DNA from: Vombatus ursinus
Taxonomy: Eukaryota; Chordata; Mammalia; Diprotodontia; Vombatidae
Length of the DNA stretch: 64,000 nucleotides
Direction: 5' to 3'
NCBI RefSeq assembly: GCF_900497805.2
Contig: NW_020948983.1
Span: 22,738,369 to 22,802,368 of the forward strand
Part shown: piece by piece, positions 52,137 through 63,334 of the stretch
How positions within the stretch are numbered: the first letter of the stretch is position 1
Layout: each line of letters begins with the position of its first letter
Program-made: the position numbers and the translations under genes
Notes under the pieces: model-generated
Databases searched by the model: none
Told to the model about the DNA's origin: nothing
The model's input: only the letters and a program-made list of their open reading frames with translations

Positions 52137-52284
52137 CTAGGTTAGTCCCCAAAGGTGTTTCTTGGTCCTCTACCATCACTTCTTCTGCAGTTCCACATTT
52201 TTCCCAGCAGAAAGTTCCTTATAGCATTCAACAGGAGTCCCAGGTACACTTCTTATACTCACTCGTATGTATCCTGTGTACCTT

Positions 52285-52535
52285 TTCTTCCACTGGGTAA
52301 AGTGTAAGACTCGGAGTCAGGAAAACTTGAGTTGAAATTCTCCCTCAGATACATACTAGATATGTGACCCTGGTCAAGTCACTTAACCTTTTTGTTTCAA
52401 TTTCTTCATCTGTAAAATGGGGATAATAATAGCAACTCACTCCCCTGGGTAGTTTTAAGGCTCAAATCATATCATATATACAAATGACTTTGCAAACCTT
52501 AAAGTAACCAATAAACATTAGCTTATTATTATGCC
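52285..52535 (+). mobile_element. CORE-SINE (THER2/MIR type), plus
   Basis: ccactgggtaaagtgtaaga, ctcggagtcaggaaaacttg, gatatgtgaccctggtcaag, atttcttcatctgtaaaatg and gcaaaccttaaagtaaccaa, then attattat. Head to tail. Confidence 0.88.
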
Positions 52536-52539
52536 TTAT

Positions 52540-52700
52540 ATAATTTGATCATCATGAAATCATTGTGAAGTTGGCAGTGTTCGTATTATTCCCACTCTCG
52601 AGATAAGGAAACAGACTGTGACCAATTAACAGTGTCTAGGTGGTTCAACAGTGACAGGGCCGGTTTTCAACCCAGGATTTGAGTCTTCGAAGACAGTGGA
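52540..52700 (-). mobile_element. MIR-type SINE, minus
   Basis: gatcatcatgaaatcattgt, ggcagtgttcgtattattcc, cactctcgagataaggaaac, ggtggttcaacagtgacagg and caacccaggatttgagtctt. It forms an inverted pair with 52285-52535. Confidence 0.75.
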
Positions 52701-52704
52701 GTTC

Positions 52705-53482
52705 ACCACCTGTTGTCTGCTCTGGGCAAGGCACTGTATTACTCTTGCCACAATTGAGGAGGTTAGGACAATTGTGTCATAAGGTGACAAGAATGGAAGC
52801 TTGGATAATGAGAGAGAAGAAAGAAGGAAGAATCAAAGATGACTTTGCTGTTTGCAGATGAGGAAACTGAGGCTGGAAGAGATTAAGGTGACTTGATTAG
52901 GGTCATATAGCTAGTAAGTGTCTGAGGCTGGATGGATTCAGGCTTTCCTGACTGCAAATTCAATCTGGACCTTGGAGATGTATGGTCCTGTGTTCCTTGT
53001 GTTAGAGGTAGAGTACAGCTGGCAGTTCAAGAAAGATGCGAGGAGGAGAATCAGGAGAACGGAAAGCATTTATGAGGCTGAGGGAACAGGCAACAGTGTG
53101 AACTATTGTATAATGGTCAAGGAGGATGAAGAATGGATAAAGGCCCCTGGATTTGGTGATTCATTCACTAGTGATCTTTAGGAGAGCAGTCATAGTAGAG
53201 TGACAGCATCAGAAGTCAGACTGAAAGGGGGATGAGGGAAAGAATAGATGATAAAGAAGTAGCAGTATTGGCAGTAGACAGTTTTTTTTTTCCAGAAATT
53301 TGCCAGTGAAAGGGGAAGAAAAAACAGAATGGCCACAGGGTGGATGAGAAGGGTCAGGGAAAGGCTTTTCTCTTCCCAGCAGAGGAAGGATCTGAGGTTT
53401 GCAAAGAAATACCCAGAGAGAGGAGAATCTGCTCCAGACATAGGGGACATCATGAACAAAGGCGGAGTTAGGATGAGACACA
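52705..53482 (-). mobile_element. L2 LINE, antisense, two blocks with a SINE between
   Basis: 52735-52855 fits the L2 antisense '...gatgactttg' block. 53035-53240 (gaggagaatcaggagaacgg, ggtcaaggaggatgaagaat, ttggtgattcattcactagt, agaagtcagactgaaagggg) fits the region upstream of the reverse-transcriptase core. 53385-53480 (ctccagacataggggacatc, atgaacaaaggcgg) returns to a 3' block. The rearranged order implies more than one L2 insertion or deletion. Confidence 0.7.
52857..52970 (-). mobile_element. CORE-SINE core fragment, minus, in L2
   Basis: cagatgaggaaactgaggct, ggaagagattaaggtgactt, gggtcatatagctagtaagt, gtctgaggctgg. L2-like sequence lies on both sides. Confidence 0.85.
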
Positions 53483-53938
53483 TTTCTTTTCCCTTTGCCT
53501 TCTGATTTTAATATTATTTACGCATTTGGAGATGTCCCTGTGTTCTGTCTCTTTCATATTATTTATGCAATTGCTAATTAAATAAGACAAGTCCTAGCAT
53601 TGGTCTTTCACTTATATATTTTTTTCTTACAGAATATTTATTTATCCTTACTTTTTATTTCCTGTCTCTAAGTCAGTTCCCTATCCATTGCAAAAGAGAT
53701 CTGCAAGCCCAAGTTGACCCCATTAAAATAAGAAGTCTTTGGTTTGGAACTTTGTCAGTCTTTTTGAGAAATATGTGTTCTGGTGCTGCTTTATCCCCAT
53801 GCTTATTTAGAAAAGGAAAAAATGCCAGTAGATGAAGAATTTCCCCTTGAAAATCCTGTTGCATTTTCCTCAGTGCCTCATGAACAAGAGGCACCGTCAG
53901 ACGGAAGGGAAGCGTGGGCTCTGAGGTTAAGGGATCTG
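53483..53938. other. Unassigned; possible antisense LINE relic
   Basis: The text near 53575-53695 (gcaattgctaattaaataag, acaagtcctagcattggtct, gtcagttccctatccattgc) faintly recalls antisense CR1-type sequence. The 102-codon minus frame at 53673-53981 has no recognised domain. Confidence 0.4.
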
Positions 53939-53939
53939 A

Positions 53940-54078
53940 TTTAGAATCTTTCGTACTTCTGACCTGGGTAACGTTGGCCAAGATGCTTAACCTTCCTTGG
54001 CCCCAAGTTTCTCGTTTGTAAAAGATGGGGATTTGAACGAGATGGCCTCTCCTTTTCCTTCCATGTGCAGATTTATGG
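53940..54078 (+). mobile_element. CORE-SINE (THER1 type), plus
   Basis: gtacttctgacctgggtaac, gttggccaagatgcttaacc, ttccttggccccaagtttct, gtttgtaaaagatggggatt and gagatggcctctccttttcc are in head-to-tail order. Confidence 0.78.
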
Positions 54079-54204
54079 GTACTTCATTTGAACCATGTTT
54101 AAATCTAGGCTCTGTTGTATACTGTCTGTGGGATTTTGGTTTACTTGGTTCATTTATCTGTGAATTGAGAGTGAGAGAGAAAAAGTGATTGTTTAAAGGT
54201 CACA

Positions 54205-54440
54205 TATGTGTGTGTCTGTATGCACACAGGCCCACATAGATAGACACACATATATATTCACACATATATGTAATGTATGTATCTACTATCCACACATGTA
54301 TGTGTATGTGTGTATCTACTCTCTATCTCTCTCTGTCTCTGCCTCTCTCCCTCTCTTCCCTCTTCCTCTCCCTCTCCCTCTCTTTCTGTCTTTCAGCCCC
54401 TCCCTCACTACTCTCTTTCTCTCTTTCTCCTGTATATAGC
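54205..54440. repeat. Compound TG/CA, TA and (CT)n microsatellite
   Basis: tatgtgtg, cacacata and atgtatg alternations to about 54310, then CT-rich repeats with ccct variants to 54436. Frames of 72-104 codons here are artefacts. Confidence 0.93.
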
Positions 54441-54639
54441 AGAGCCAGGACTAGAATGCAGACCTCCAACCAGCTATACCTGTGTGTGCTGGTAAACTGG
54501 ATCCACACTCTATTAAAGTCTATGTATTCACTCATCATAATTGGGGCAATCTATGGCAATATTAGAATATATACTAGATTCTTGTGAGTCATCTGAGTAT
54601 ACTTTTTACAATTATGTCAGTAAGGTCAAGGCCTAGGAA

Positions 54640-54765
54640 TCAGTCCTCCTAGGTCTGGTTTGTCACTGACTGACCTTTGGCTTTGGGTGACTTTGGGGAA
54701 GTTATGCTCCCTTTCATTTGTCTTTGAATAAAAGGATTATAATGCTTACTTGCTTTCATCCCAGA
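54640..54765 (+). mobile_element. MIR-type SINE fragment, plus
   Basis: ctcctaggtctggtttgtca, ctttgggtgactttggggaa, tgctccctttcatttgtctt, gaataaaaggattataatgc. Diverged. Confidence 0.6.
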
Positions 54766-54891
54766 GGATTGTGTTGGGGTCCTGCTTAAGAGGAGATCTA
54801 AAACACTTTGCTTACATCCAAAGTGCACTGTGCTCATTCTATTTGCATACCTGTTGGCTTGCCTTTTGAAAACATATGGATGGGCATTCCT

Positions 54892-54912
54892 CCCCCCCCC
54901 CCCCCCCCCCCC
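54892..54912. repeat. Poly-C run of 21
   Basis: Twenty-one consecutive C bases, followed by g and cccc. The opposite strand is poly-G and could form a quadruplex. Homopolymers of this size are also prone to sequencing error. Confidence 0.9.
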
Positions 54913-56322
54913 GCCCCTGGGCTGAGAACTGATGAGAGGGTACTTAGAAGTCCTTCTTCTACCCTGGTGGTTTAAGCAGCTGCCGGTGGTTCAGAATCCC
55001 CAACCCCCCTTCGCTGCCTGGCTTGGTAACAACTGAGAAGCAGCAGGAGCTCAGCGACACCGTTCCCCGGCAGGAAACCAACCCAGCCTAAAGTCCCTCC
55101 AGAAAAGCTAACCCCATGACTCTGAGGCTCTTTCCTGAGCTGCTAAGGTAGCTGAATAATATAAAATGTGCCTTACATTTTCACTGCTCTTCACCTTTAA
55201 GTGACTTTTCAGCTTTTTCCATTAGGAGCTGCTGTTTTCATTTGGCTGGAGAAATCTACTCAAACTGAAACTTGGCATTCAAGGGCCCAGTCTGGCAGTC
55301 CTCCTCTCTTTTCCGTTCGTTCATTCATTTTTAAAATTCAATTAAAACCAAACCCAACCAGGTCTCTATTTGGTCCTTCTGGAATTCCTCTCCTCCTCCT
55401 CAGCCCCCATCTTCCACACCTCACACACAGATGCATGAACACACAGGTACACATATACACACCACTAACACCGCCACCAGTACACCAGTAAAGAAAAAAA
55501 AATTACTTTAAAACTTTGATTCCTTTTAGAATTTATTTTTATACCAGTGTTAAGCCACATATTACTTTCCGTTCCAAATTTTACCTTCACTTTAGTTAAG
55601 TGATCGTAAGTGCCTAAAGATATTATAAACTATATTACACCTAAAAACTTCACTACACTCATTAAAAACTCTCTGGAAGAAGTGTTGATGTTCATATAGT
55701 CATCCAAAAAAAAAAAAAAATCAGTGTCTATTCCCTTGGAAATCCATAGTACCAGTTGTGGTGAGGGCATTTGTACCTGGCCTGACCATTGTTCTCTTGG
55801 GTAGTGGTTGGCCTAGTTAAATGTGAGCTTTGGAAACTTACACAGATAATAGTGGGTTGTGGTCAGCAGGCGTAAGCCAATTGCTGCTGAGGAAGCAAAT
55901 CCCTGGGCTGAGTCCCATCGGAACTCTTCAAGTTTGGAGTGAGCGAGGGGGCTGGGTCCAGCTTGGATCTGAAGAGTCTGCAAAGGAAGCTTTGTTTATA
56001 GGGTTCTGTCTGCAGAACCCTTCCCTCCCCCTCCCCCCTCAACTTTCCTTTATTAAGCACACTCTGGCTGGGTAGCAGGAAACTTTCGCTTTTTATTACC
56101 TATATTCTGGCTACAGGAAGCTCTTTTTCCCCCCCTTCTTGCCATTTTGGAACAGATCTTTGAACGCAAAGGTTTTAGCATCTGGCAGAGTGGCTCACCT
56201 GACCTGTCCCACCCACCTGCTGTTTTCAGTTGTATGTCACAGACTTCAGGAAGCCTGGCATTTTTTGACGCACCTATGGGAGCATGTCCAGACTTGGAGC
56301 TAAGATTCCTCTGGATGCCAAA
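54913..56322. other. Repeat-poor interval, relatively GC-rich at its ends
   Basis: No SINE or LINE is recognised over ~1.4 kb. 54913-55130 and 55860-56300 have more CpG (for example agcgacaccgttccccgg near 55052) than the surrounding DNA, though far from a CpG island. Frames up to 96 codons show no domain. A (ca)-rich patch lies at 55420-55460. This is the likeliest place for unrecognised regulatory or low-expressed sequence. Confidence 0.4.
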
Positions 56323-56378
56323 CAATCAATCAGTCAACAAGCATTTATTAAGTACTTTGTGCCGGCTCTGGTGTTAGC
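56323..56378 (-). mobile_element. L2 3'-terminal stub, antisense
   Basis: aacaatcaatcagtcaacaa, gcatttattaagtactttgt, gccggctctggtg: the extreme L2 3' end including the (atca)n tail on the minus strand. Confidence 0.78.
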
Positions 56379-56862
56379 ACCCTGCCTTTCTTTCCAAGAT
56401 ACTTTTATTTGGTCGTCCCTCCAGTAAAGCACCAGTGTGATCATAGGTCCTTTTCTTACCTCCTCAAATTTATTTCCAGGGAGATACAGCCAATTTTTTG
56501 TGACCAAAATGAAGGATTAAGTCCTATTTTTTTTTTTTTGTCCACTGATGTACAGTTGTAAAGACTCTCTTTCCTGGGATTTTGACCTATCTCAGAAAGC
56601 AAATTCCTAAGTGAAGCCCTTGTATATTCTTGTACAATCAGTACTGACAATCCAGCGGTTTGGGTCATGTTTTTTGTACTGTAGGTTTTATTATGGAGAT
56701 TCAACTGAGTCAAATTATTATTTTATTTTGTTTTTAAGGTAGAAATTTAAACTTCATGAATATTTCATGTTGGATTCAAAATAGGATCTTGAATTATTTT
56801 CCATTTTTTTTTCTTAACATTTAGAAAAGGGACCCTGTATTTAGCAGTTCAGTGTTTCAAAA
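56379..56862. other. No feature recognised
   Basis: Unassigned AT-rich DNA with a T run at 56528-56540. Confidence 0.5.
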
Positions 56863-56864
56863 AG

Positions 56865-57045
56865 ATGAGGACCATGGGACAGAAGTCACAAGGGAACAAA
56901 TTTAGGCCTGATATCATGAAAAAAACTCAAAATTAAAATTGCCCAAAAGTGCAGTGAGCCTTCTTTTTAGGTAATTGGCTCCCTCCATTGGAGATCTTTA
57001 AGTAGAGGCTGGAGGACCACAGGCTTGGAATTCTTCTGAGTAAAA
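56865..57045 (+). mobile_element. CR1/L3 LINE 3' fragment, sense
   Basis: acaaatttaggcctgatatc, atgaaaaaaactcaaaatta, aaattgcccaaaagtgcagt, ccattggagatctttaagta and gaggctggaggaccacaggc follow the 3' end order of the CR1/L3 family. Confidence 0.7.
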
Positions 57046-57350
57046 GTCCCCTTTAAGACCCTGCTCAAGCATCTTTTTCTGCATGCAGCCTTCTCTGATT
57101 CCCCCGCTCTGAGAGCTAGCAACCTCCTTCCCAAATGACCTCGTATTTACCTATTATATATTTATAAATATATTTGTGTTAATTAACTTTGTATTTATGC
57201 TCTGTGTATCTTTATATGTACTAGTCATTAGAACATGAGCTCCTTGCAAACAGTGAATGGTTAATTCTTTGTGCTTGTATTTCCAGTACCTGCCACAGTA
57301 CCTGGCACATTGTAGGTGCTTAATGAATACTTGCTGATTGATTTTTTTTC
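57046..57350 (+). mobile_element. L2 LINE 3' end, sense
   Basis: ctttaagaccctgctcaagc, tgcagccttctctgattccc, aacatgagctccttgcaaac, cctggcacattgtaggtgct and taatgaatacttgctgattg reach the L2 terminus. Confidence 0.9.
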
Positions 57351-58488
57351 AGGTATGTTGTAGTGTAATTCTTCTGGGTGATATGGTTCAGACCCGGTGG
57401 CTGCTGAGGTCTCTTCTCACTCTGAAATTATAAGATTTTGCAGGGTTTTTTTTTTTTCATTAGTATGGATACTCAGTTTAACAAGGCATATCCCAATGTC
57501 AGTAGATGGCCTCAAGAGTGGCTTTTGCCAAAAGTGTGTGTGTGTGTGTGTGTGTGTGTATAAAACATATATATTTCACTGTGGTCACATTAACGATGAG
57601 CTTCTCTGAACTTAGCTAGCCTTGTTCTTGAACAAAATGTCATCACAACTTGTATTTGAAGTCTTTTCAGCTTATTAGAGCATTGGCGCTGTTGGCAAAT
57701 CAGGAACCCATGAGGATGTTTTCAATATAAATTTATACTGGTTTTCTCCTAAAGGCCTAGCCTCAGTTGCCTGAGGAAAAATGCTAGGGGCATTGTCCCC
57801 AACTTATCAATAGCCAGTTTGTCTCCAACTATCAAAAGCCAACAGATGTCTTAGCCTAGATTTATCTGCCGTTACCGAGGGAGATGATTGATGGACCCAT
57901 TCTTCTCCCTACTGATGGAACCAATCAAGATTCTCCTTCCTTCTCCTCCATGCCTCAGTACTACTTATTTGCCAAATATTTTTTGAACGTCTGGGTAACT
58001 GGATTTGGTAATTACCCTATGTCCTCCACCAAATGGACATCATTATTGTCATTTCTAGGACAGAAAAGGTAGATAGCAGAAAATTCTCCTCTCCTCCTAC
58101 CCAGGTTATGTCCCCTCACCTTTGATCAGGATCTCTTCATTCTAATTTACTACGGAGGTCTACTGGAATCCCTTGTTTGGGGATTTGACAGTAGTCAAGG
58201 GCCCTTGGTCCTCATCACTTCACTTCTTGTTGAGGATTTTGAGTCATTAATCACACAGAAGACAACATAAATCATGCCCTAGCCTCTGGCTGTAGCCTTT
58301 GTCCCTGAAGCTTGACTTGGACTAGTATGAGGACCTTGGGGCCTGAGTCCATCAGTCCAGTGCCAAATATAAAAGCCATGAAGTCCTTGTAAGGCCTGGG
58401 CAGAGGGTCTGAGAATTACTTTCACTTGACTGAAACTTGGCTTTTAAATCAAGATTAAAAGAGAAAAAGACACTAAATTCTGAGAGAG
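57351..58488. other. No gene recognised; short (GT)n
   Basis: A (gt)n run lies at 57534-57560. The rest is unassigned. The 62-codon frame 57884-58072 (plus) has no recognised domain. Confidence 0.5.
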
Positions 58489-58491
58489 ATC

Positions 58492-58702
58492 AAGGGAAAT
58501 AGACAAGCATTTACCAAGTGCCTGCTGTGTTTCAGGCACTGTGCTACACTGGGGACCCAAAGAAAGGAAAAAGCAATCTCTGCTATCAAAGAACTCATGT
58601 TCTGATGGGGAAGACAGCATGCAAATAACTGAGTGCACAAAAGATAGATAAAAAGATTGTGAGATCTAAGCAGAAAGTTAATTAAAGATATATTAAGAGA
58701 GA
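58492..58702 (-). mobile_element. L2 LINE 3' end, antisense
   Basis: agacaagcatttaccaagtg, cctgctgtgtttcaggcact, gtgctacactggggacccaa, tgttctgatggggaagacag, catgcaaataactgag are in antisense L2 order. Confidence 0.85.
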
Positions 58703-59452
58703 TATTTTGCTTTGGGAATTAAGGAGAATTATTATTCTCTTCTGAATGAACTCAGTATGACTTTGTTCCATTTGTAAGCCAACAAATTACACTAATGATG
58801 GCAGATGCTCATGGAAGAAAGTGTCAGTGAAAGGTCTGTATCAGAAAAAGAGAAACTGCAAGCTTTGAATTGAAACTAGGCTAAATGAAGAACCCTTTAA
58901 ATTAACCTTTATAAAACTTGAAAGTGCTCAAAGTCCTCTTCAGAATTTCCATACATCTCTATCTACCTCCTCATGCTGCTGCAGCGATAGTTATCTTTCC
59001 TCAAGTGTCAACATTCAAGGGAAATTTGAAATTACTTCTTGTTTCATTTTTATTGCTTCCCAGTTTTGTTTAGTTGCTAGTATTGCATTATGAGGTAAAC
59101 TACAATACCTGCATTAAAATTTTTTTCAAAAATATGTATTGTATGTGTGAACATACTTTCTCATGCTGAAAAGAAAATAGGGTTACTTAGTATTGTTTTA
59201 AGCAATTCTTATTGCATGTTTACTGTATTTCAACTACATTATGGAGCTGGACGGATATTGTGGACCCTGTGTGGACCCAAACATCATTTGTGACTTTGTT
59301 TCTTTAGAAACATATATCCCAATTTTTGAACAACCAACATAGAGAAGCCTTTTAGAGGATAAGCCATTGATAGTTTGAGGACTGCCTTATTACATAAAAA
59401 TATTATATATTGGGATGACTACTGCATGACCATTACCCTGGTTTTAGAATAA
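58703..59452. other. No feature recognised
   Basis: AT-rich unassigned DNA without long frames. Confidence 0.5.
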
Positions 59453-59454
59453 GA

Positions 59455-59785
59455 AAATCATAGATTTCAAGCTGGGAGGGATCTCAGAAGTCATCTGGTG
59501 CAGAAATGTCAAACTTGAAGCCCAAGGCTTGCAGAGCTCCTGAGTGGGGCTTGAACCAGATTAAAATGTATTATGAAATGTTGCACAAAATAAATAAAAA
59601 TATAGTACAACATAGATAATATTAATTTGTGGTTTTCTCAGTCAATATGGGGCCTTCAGGGATCTGTTTCTATTTGAGATTGACAGCATTCATCTAGTCC
59701 TTCCTTTTCATTTTACAAATGAGAGGAAACTGAGGCTTAGAGAAGATAAGGGATTTGCTTAAGGTCACATTTAGGCTAAATAAAA
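59455..59785 (-). mobile_element. CORE-SINE (THER1 type), minus, split by hAT
   Basis: gaaaatcatagatttcaagc, tgggagggatctcagaagtc and atctggt run up to 59499. After the hAT element tagtccttccttttcatttt, acaaatgagaggaaactgag and gatttgcttaaggtcacatt continue the same SINE. Confidence 0.88.
59500..59690. mobile_element. hAT-type non-autonomous DNA transposon with 8-bp target duplication
   Basis: Left end gcagaaatgtcaaacttgaa and right end tttgagattgacagcatt are inverted (gtcaaact/agattgac) and match the marsupial Charlie-like family that begins with a gtgtcaaactc motif. Flanks catctggt (59492-59499) and catctagt (59691-59698) are an 8-bp duplication with one mismatch, the length expected for hAT. 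The SINE target reads straight across once the element is removed. Confidence 0.88.
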
Positions 59786-59864
59786 CTAGAAAATACCAAG
59801 TTAAAATTATTTTAAAAGTTTCTTTTTTTAAAGTTCTGTGACAATACTGCTATTTTTAACCAAA

Positions 59865-60095
59865 TTAGAGATGGCATTTATATTGTGACTTATAATCTAC
59901 AAAGCTCTTTTCTCAAAACTACCTTGTCAAGTAAATAGGACAAACACTATTTCCATTTTACAGATGAGGAAATTGAGGCCAAGAGAAGCTAAGGAACCTG
60001 TCTTTGGTGACATAGCTCAGCGGAGTCAGAGTTGGGACTTCGGGCTGGTGTTCTGACTTAGTCCTGTTCTCTCAATGCCATATTGCCTTACTCAA
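59865..60095 (-). mobile_element. CORE-SINE (MIR type), full length, minus
   Basis: agagatggcatttatattgt, ataatctacaaagctctttt, accttgtcaagtaaatagga, ccattttacagatgaggaaa, ttgaggccaagagaagctaa and a head remnant ending atgccatattgcctt. Confidence 0.88.
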
Positions 60096-60179
60096 GAGAC
60101 GCAGAAAATGGGATAGCTTATCAAAAATACGTACCCAATGTGAACTAAACATGAAAGGTCACATCATCCAAAAAATAAG

Positions 60180-60600
60180 TTAACTTGAAATGACCTTCAG
60201 ATCTATGGTTAGGAAGATTTTATTAACTAAACAAAGGATTGAGACACTCATAAAATATAAAATAGATGATTTTTTTGTATATTGTTAAAATGGTTTTGTA
60301 TAAACAAAATCAATGCACCTAGGCTAAGAAGAGAAACGATTTGAGTAGAGGGGAAAAAATCGTTGCATCAAATAGCTCTGATAAAGGTCATAAAAAAGAC
60401 CCAAATATGTAAGACTGAGACCTAGTCACAAATAGACAAGTGGTCAAAGTTTTTTTAAAAAATCAACTATATGGGAAAAAAATGCTTCCAAAACATCAAA
60501 ATACACATAGAAGTTTGGCTAGAATGATTGTCCTCTATTAATTGAAGAGAAATAATATTATGTTTTTTGAGAAATCTTCATAGTCACCCACAATGTCAGC
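60180..60600 (+). mobile_element. L1 LINE ORF2 3' portion, sense, decayed
   Basis: aaatggttttgtataaacaa, aatcaatgcacctaggctaa, gaagagaaacgatttg, ataaaggtcataaaaaagac, caaatagacaagtggtcaaa and gaaaaaaatgcttccaaaac are in order. They correspond to the L1 ORF2 C-terminal region (the KPFCTNKTNATR..., DKWSK... and KKCSK-like segments). Frame broken. Confidence 0.72.
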
Positions 60601-62224
60601 CAAACCTATTATGAACATCGCAGCTTTCTAGAAGCTGCCCTTTTGGTCACCGCCATAGTAATTGACTTTATAGATTTGGCTGACACCATCCATGTCCCTT
60701 CTCAACATCCCCTCTCAAACAGCTTGTACTTAGATCCATATGTTTCTGTCTGGGAATCCCACTTAATTAAAAGCAAATGATCTTGTTTATGTTTGAAGAT
60801 CATTTTCTCTCAATAAATCTTTCCTCTGCCTGTATATCCTGTGACAAAATTAATTAGAAATGACAAACTTAACATGAAATTCAATAAGGTGGGGGAAAAA
60901 CTGTTTAGTACCTATAGTCTATAGTTTCATAACCAAATAACCTTCACTGTGGGCTCTTTGTGTGCTTTATCACCTAGAAGGGAAGGGAGGTGCCTTTCAT
61001 TTAGGCCAGTGTTGAGCATTCCTCTGTTCTTTTAACTTTTGCTATTTGCCTTTAAAATTCAGTCTGTATTATTTCTTCATTTAAGTTTTTTGGGTTGACT
61101 CTAAGGGAGTCATGTTTTTTATTAAAATTCCATTTAACTTCAGCCAGAAAGTCATTGTGTTTTGTAATTGTAAAATTGTGCCTTTACATCTTCATCAAAT
61201 TGTTGTGCATTTGACATGAAATTAAAGGGTAAATTTTATGGCACATTTGCTCATTTTTTTTAGAATTTATTGGGGTAGAATTGAGATAAGAAAATAATTT
61301 ATAAGGTATATAATTTTGAAAAGGAGCTTTAGGAAGATTTTATGTGAAGAGTTAGTAACCTAGCAGTTGGGGATGTAAGATAAGTCAGCCAGCTCATTCC
61401 AGGGAATAACAGGTAGGTCCACTGAGCTGGACAGCGTGTAGATGTGCCTGAGCAGAATCCTCAGGGGAGAGTGATTGCTTATAGGCTTTATAATGGAGAC
61501 TTAGAAGCCAGAAAACAGTCAGTGAATTTGCATCGAGCCTGCAGATCCTAAATATGAGATACTAGGGAACACAGGTACCAAAGTCCCTCCAACCTCTGAC
61601 ACTGGCACGCTCAGGAAGGTAAGTAAAATTGTCTAGATTGTAGCTGTTATTATTCTTGTAACACAGAATTATTGTCTCAGACCCTTGGTTTGTTTCTGTT
61701 TTGCTAATTTTCTCATGCTCAAATCTTGGGACAGTTTAAACCATGGTCCAGACCTAAGTCTTTGGGGCAGATACAAAATAAAGGAGCAGAAACACACCTG
61801 TAGGGAAAACCATCCAGAAATACCAGATCCCCACACTATTCCAGCTATACTTCCATTTTGTCGTTTATTTTTTCACCTCTTTCATCTTTCATTTCTTTAA
61901 GGATAGTCAGTTCTGCAAATGCAATTTAATGGTTTAATCTAGAACATTAGCCTAGAGTGTTGCAACTCATTACTTTTGCCTACTATGAACAGGGTAGGCA
62001 AAAGGCCATTGCTCCCAGTAGGGCTGTTGAGAACAGTTGCTTGTTTCTTGCTTTCACAAATCAATTGTTCTGCTTTCTTGATTTTGTTGCCAGTAAACTT
62101 TAATGTGGAAGACTTATATGGTCATGGTTGTTTGGAATGGGTGGAGGGAATCCCTATTTTCCATATTCGTGTGTTTTCCTTGATTCTTTAGAAGTTTTGG
62201 TTGACAAGATTAGACCCTTAGAGA
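60601..62224. other. Repeat-poor interval with one strong splice-donor motif
   Basis: About 1.6 kb of unassigned DNA, AT-rich to 61350 and then mixed. It holds the donor candidate at 61619 (listed separately). Frames up to 71 codons (61685-61900, 61976-62191, both plus) show no domain. Confidence 0.45.
61405..61624 (+). other. Candidate non-coding exon ending in a consensus splice donor (weak)
   Basis: At 61612 the text reads caggaag|gtaagtaaa, a textbook donor with the boundary at 61618/61619. The ~200 bases before it are less AT-rich than the surroundings and have stops in all three frames, so any exon would be non-coding. I see no convincing acceptor or promoter. Donor-like strings occur by chance about this often, so this is only a lead. 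Confidence 0.2.
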
Positions 62225-63297
62225 GTGTATCTGATTTTCTCTTGGGGGAATAGCATCTCATCTATGGATTCAATTGTCATATATGTACAGATGACTCTTA
62301 TTTCTGTGTATTCAACCCTAGTCTTATTTGTGAGCTCTATCCCTGCATAACCAACCACCTATTAGATGTTTTGAATTGGATGTCCCAAAGACATCTCAAA
62401 CTCTGCTAGTCTAAACTAGAACTTACAATTTCTCTTAAACCTTCCTGTTTCTTTAGAAGGTACATTGATCCTTCCAGAGACCTTGTTTTGCAGTCTTGGT
62501 GGCATCCTCAACTCCTTACTGTTACTTACTCCATATATTTAGTCAGATGACAAGTCTTGCCATTTCTGTCCCACAATATTTCTTGAATGTATATCTTCCT
62601 CTCCATTCCTACAGCCACCATTCTAGGTACAAAATGATGATCACACCCAGACAGCTATACTAGCCTCTTTTTATCTTCCTACCTTGAGTGTCTCCTGTTT
62701 CAAATCCATCCTTTACATAGCTGCCAAAATGACTTTCCTAAGTGTAGGTTTAATCATGTTATTTTCCTGTTCAATAAACTCTATAGGCTTCCTTTGCCTT
62801 TGAATCAAATGTAAACTTCTCTGTTGGACATTTAAAGAGTTTCTCAGCCTATCCCTTCCCTTACCATTCCAATCTCCTTATATTTCCCTCCCCTGTCTTT
62901 CAAACATAGTGACCCACTTGTTGTTCCACGTCCACAAGGCTCCATTTCCTGTTGCTGTACCTTTGTACTGACCATCTACTATAATTGGAAAGCTCTCCTT
63001 CCTCACCTCTCCCTCTTAGAATGCCTGGTTTCCTTCTAGCTTAAAACACCATCTCTTTATGAAGTCTTTCCTGGCTCTCCCAGGTGCTAGGTGGGTACCC
63101 TTTCCCCATACTACCTGTGTTCATTTTGTGTATATCTTGTATACGCTCATATGTGTATGTGTCATCTACCTTAATACAATTTGTAAGCTTCTTGAAAACA
63201 GGGAATATTTTATTTTTGCTTTTGTATCTTCAGTGCTTATCATTCTTGCATAGAGTAATAGCTTAATAATCAAATGTTTGTTGATTGATTGGCTTCT
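62225..63297 (+). mobile_element. L2 LINE, 1.07 kb, from the reverse-transcriptase core to the 3' end
   Basis: 62266-62316 reads GFNCHICTDDSYFCVFN, the counterpart of the L2 GFxxHLYADDxQIY palm motif. The catalytic YADD is altered to CTDD here, with both aspartates kept. LDVLNWMSQRHLKL follows at about 62366-62407, then a stop. The 3' half (catagctgccaaaatgactt, ggcttcctttgcctttgaat, gtttgttgattgattgg) reaches the terminus. A dead but long copy. Confidence 0.9.
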
Positions 63298-63334
63298 GTC
63301 TCTGCTATTTCCTCACTTTAGGAATATTTGGCAT

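Noticed and set aside
53673-53981. 102-codon minus-strand frame
   Set aside because: No domain recognised, and it partly overlaps sequence resembling an antisense LINE relic and a SINE.
54892-54912. Poly-C run as a regulatory quadruplex
   Set aside because: A 21-base homopolymer is as likely to be slippage or sequencing error, and nothing nearby supports a function.
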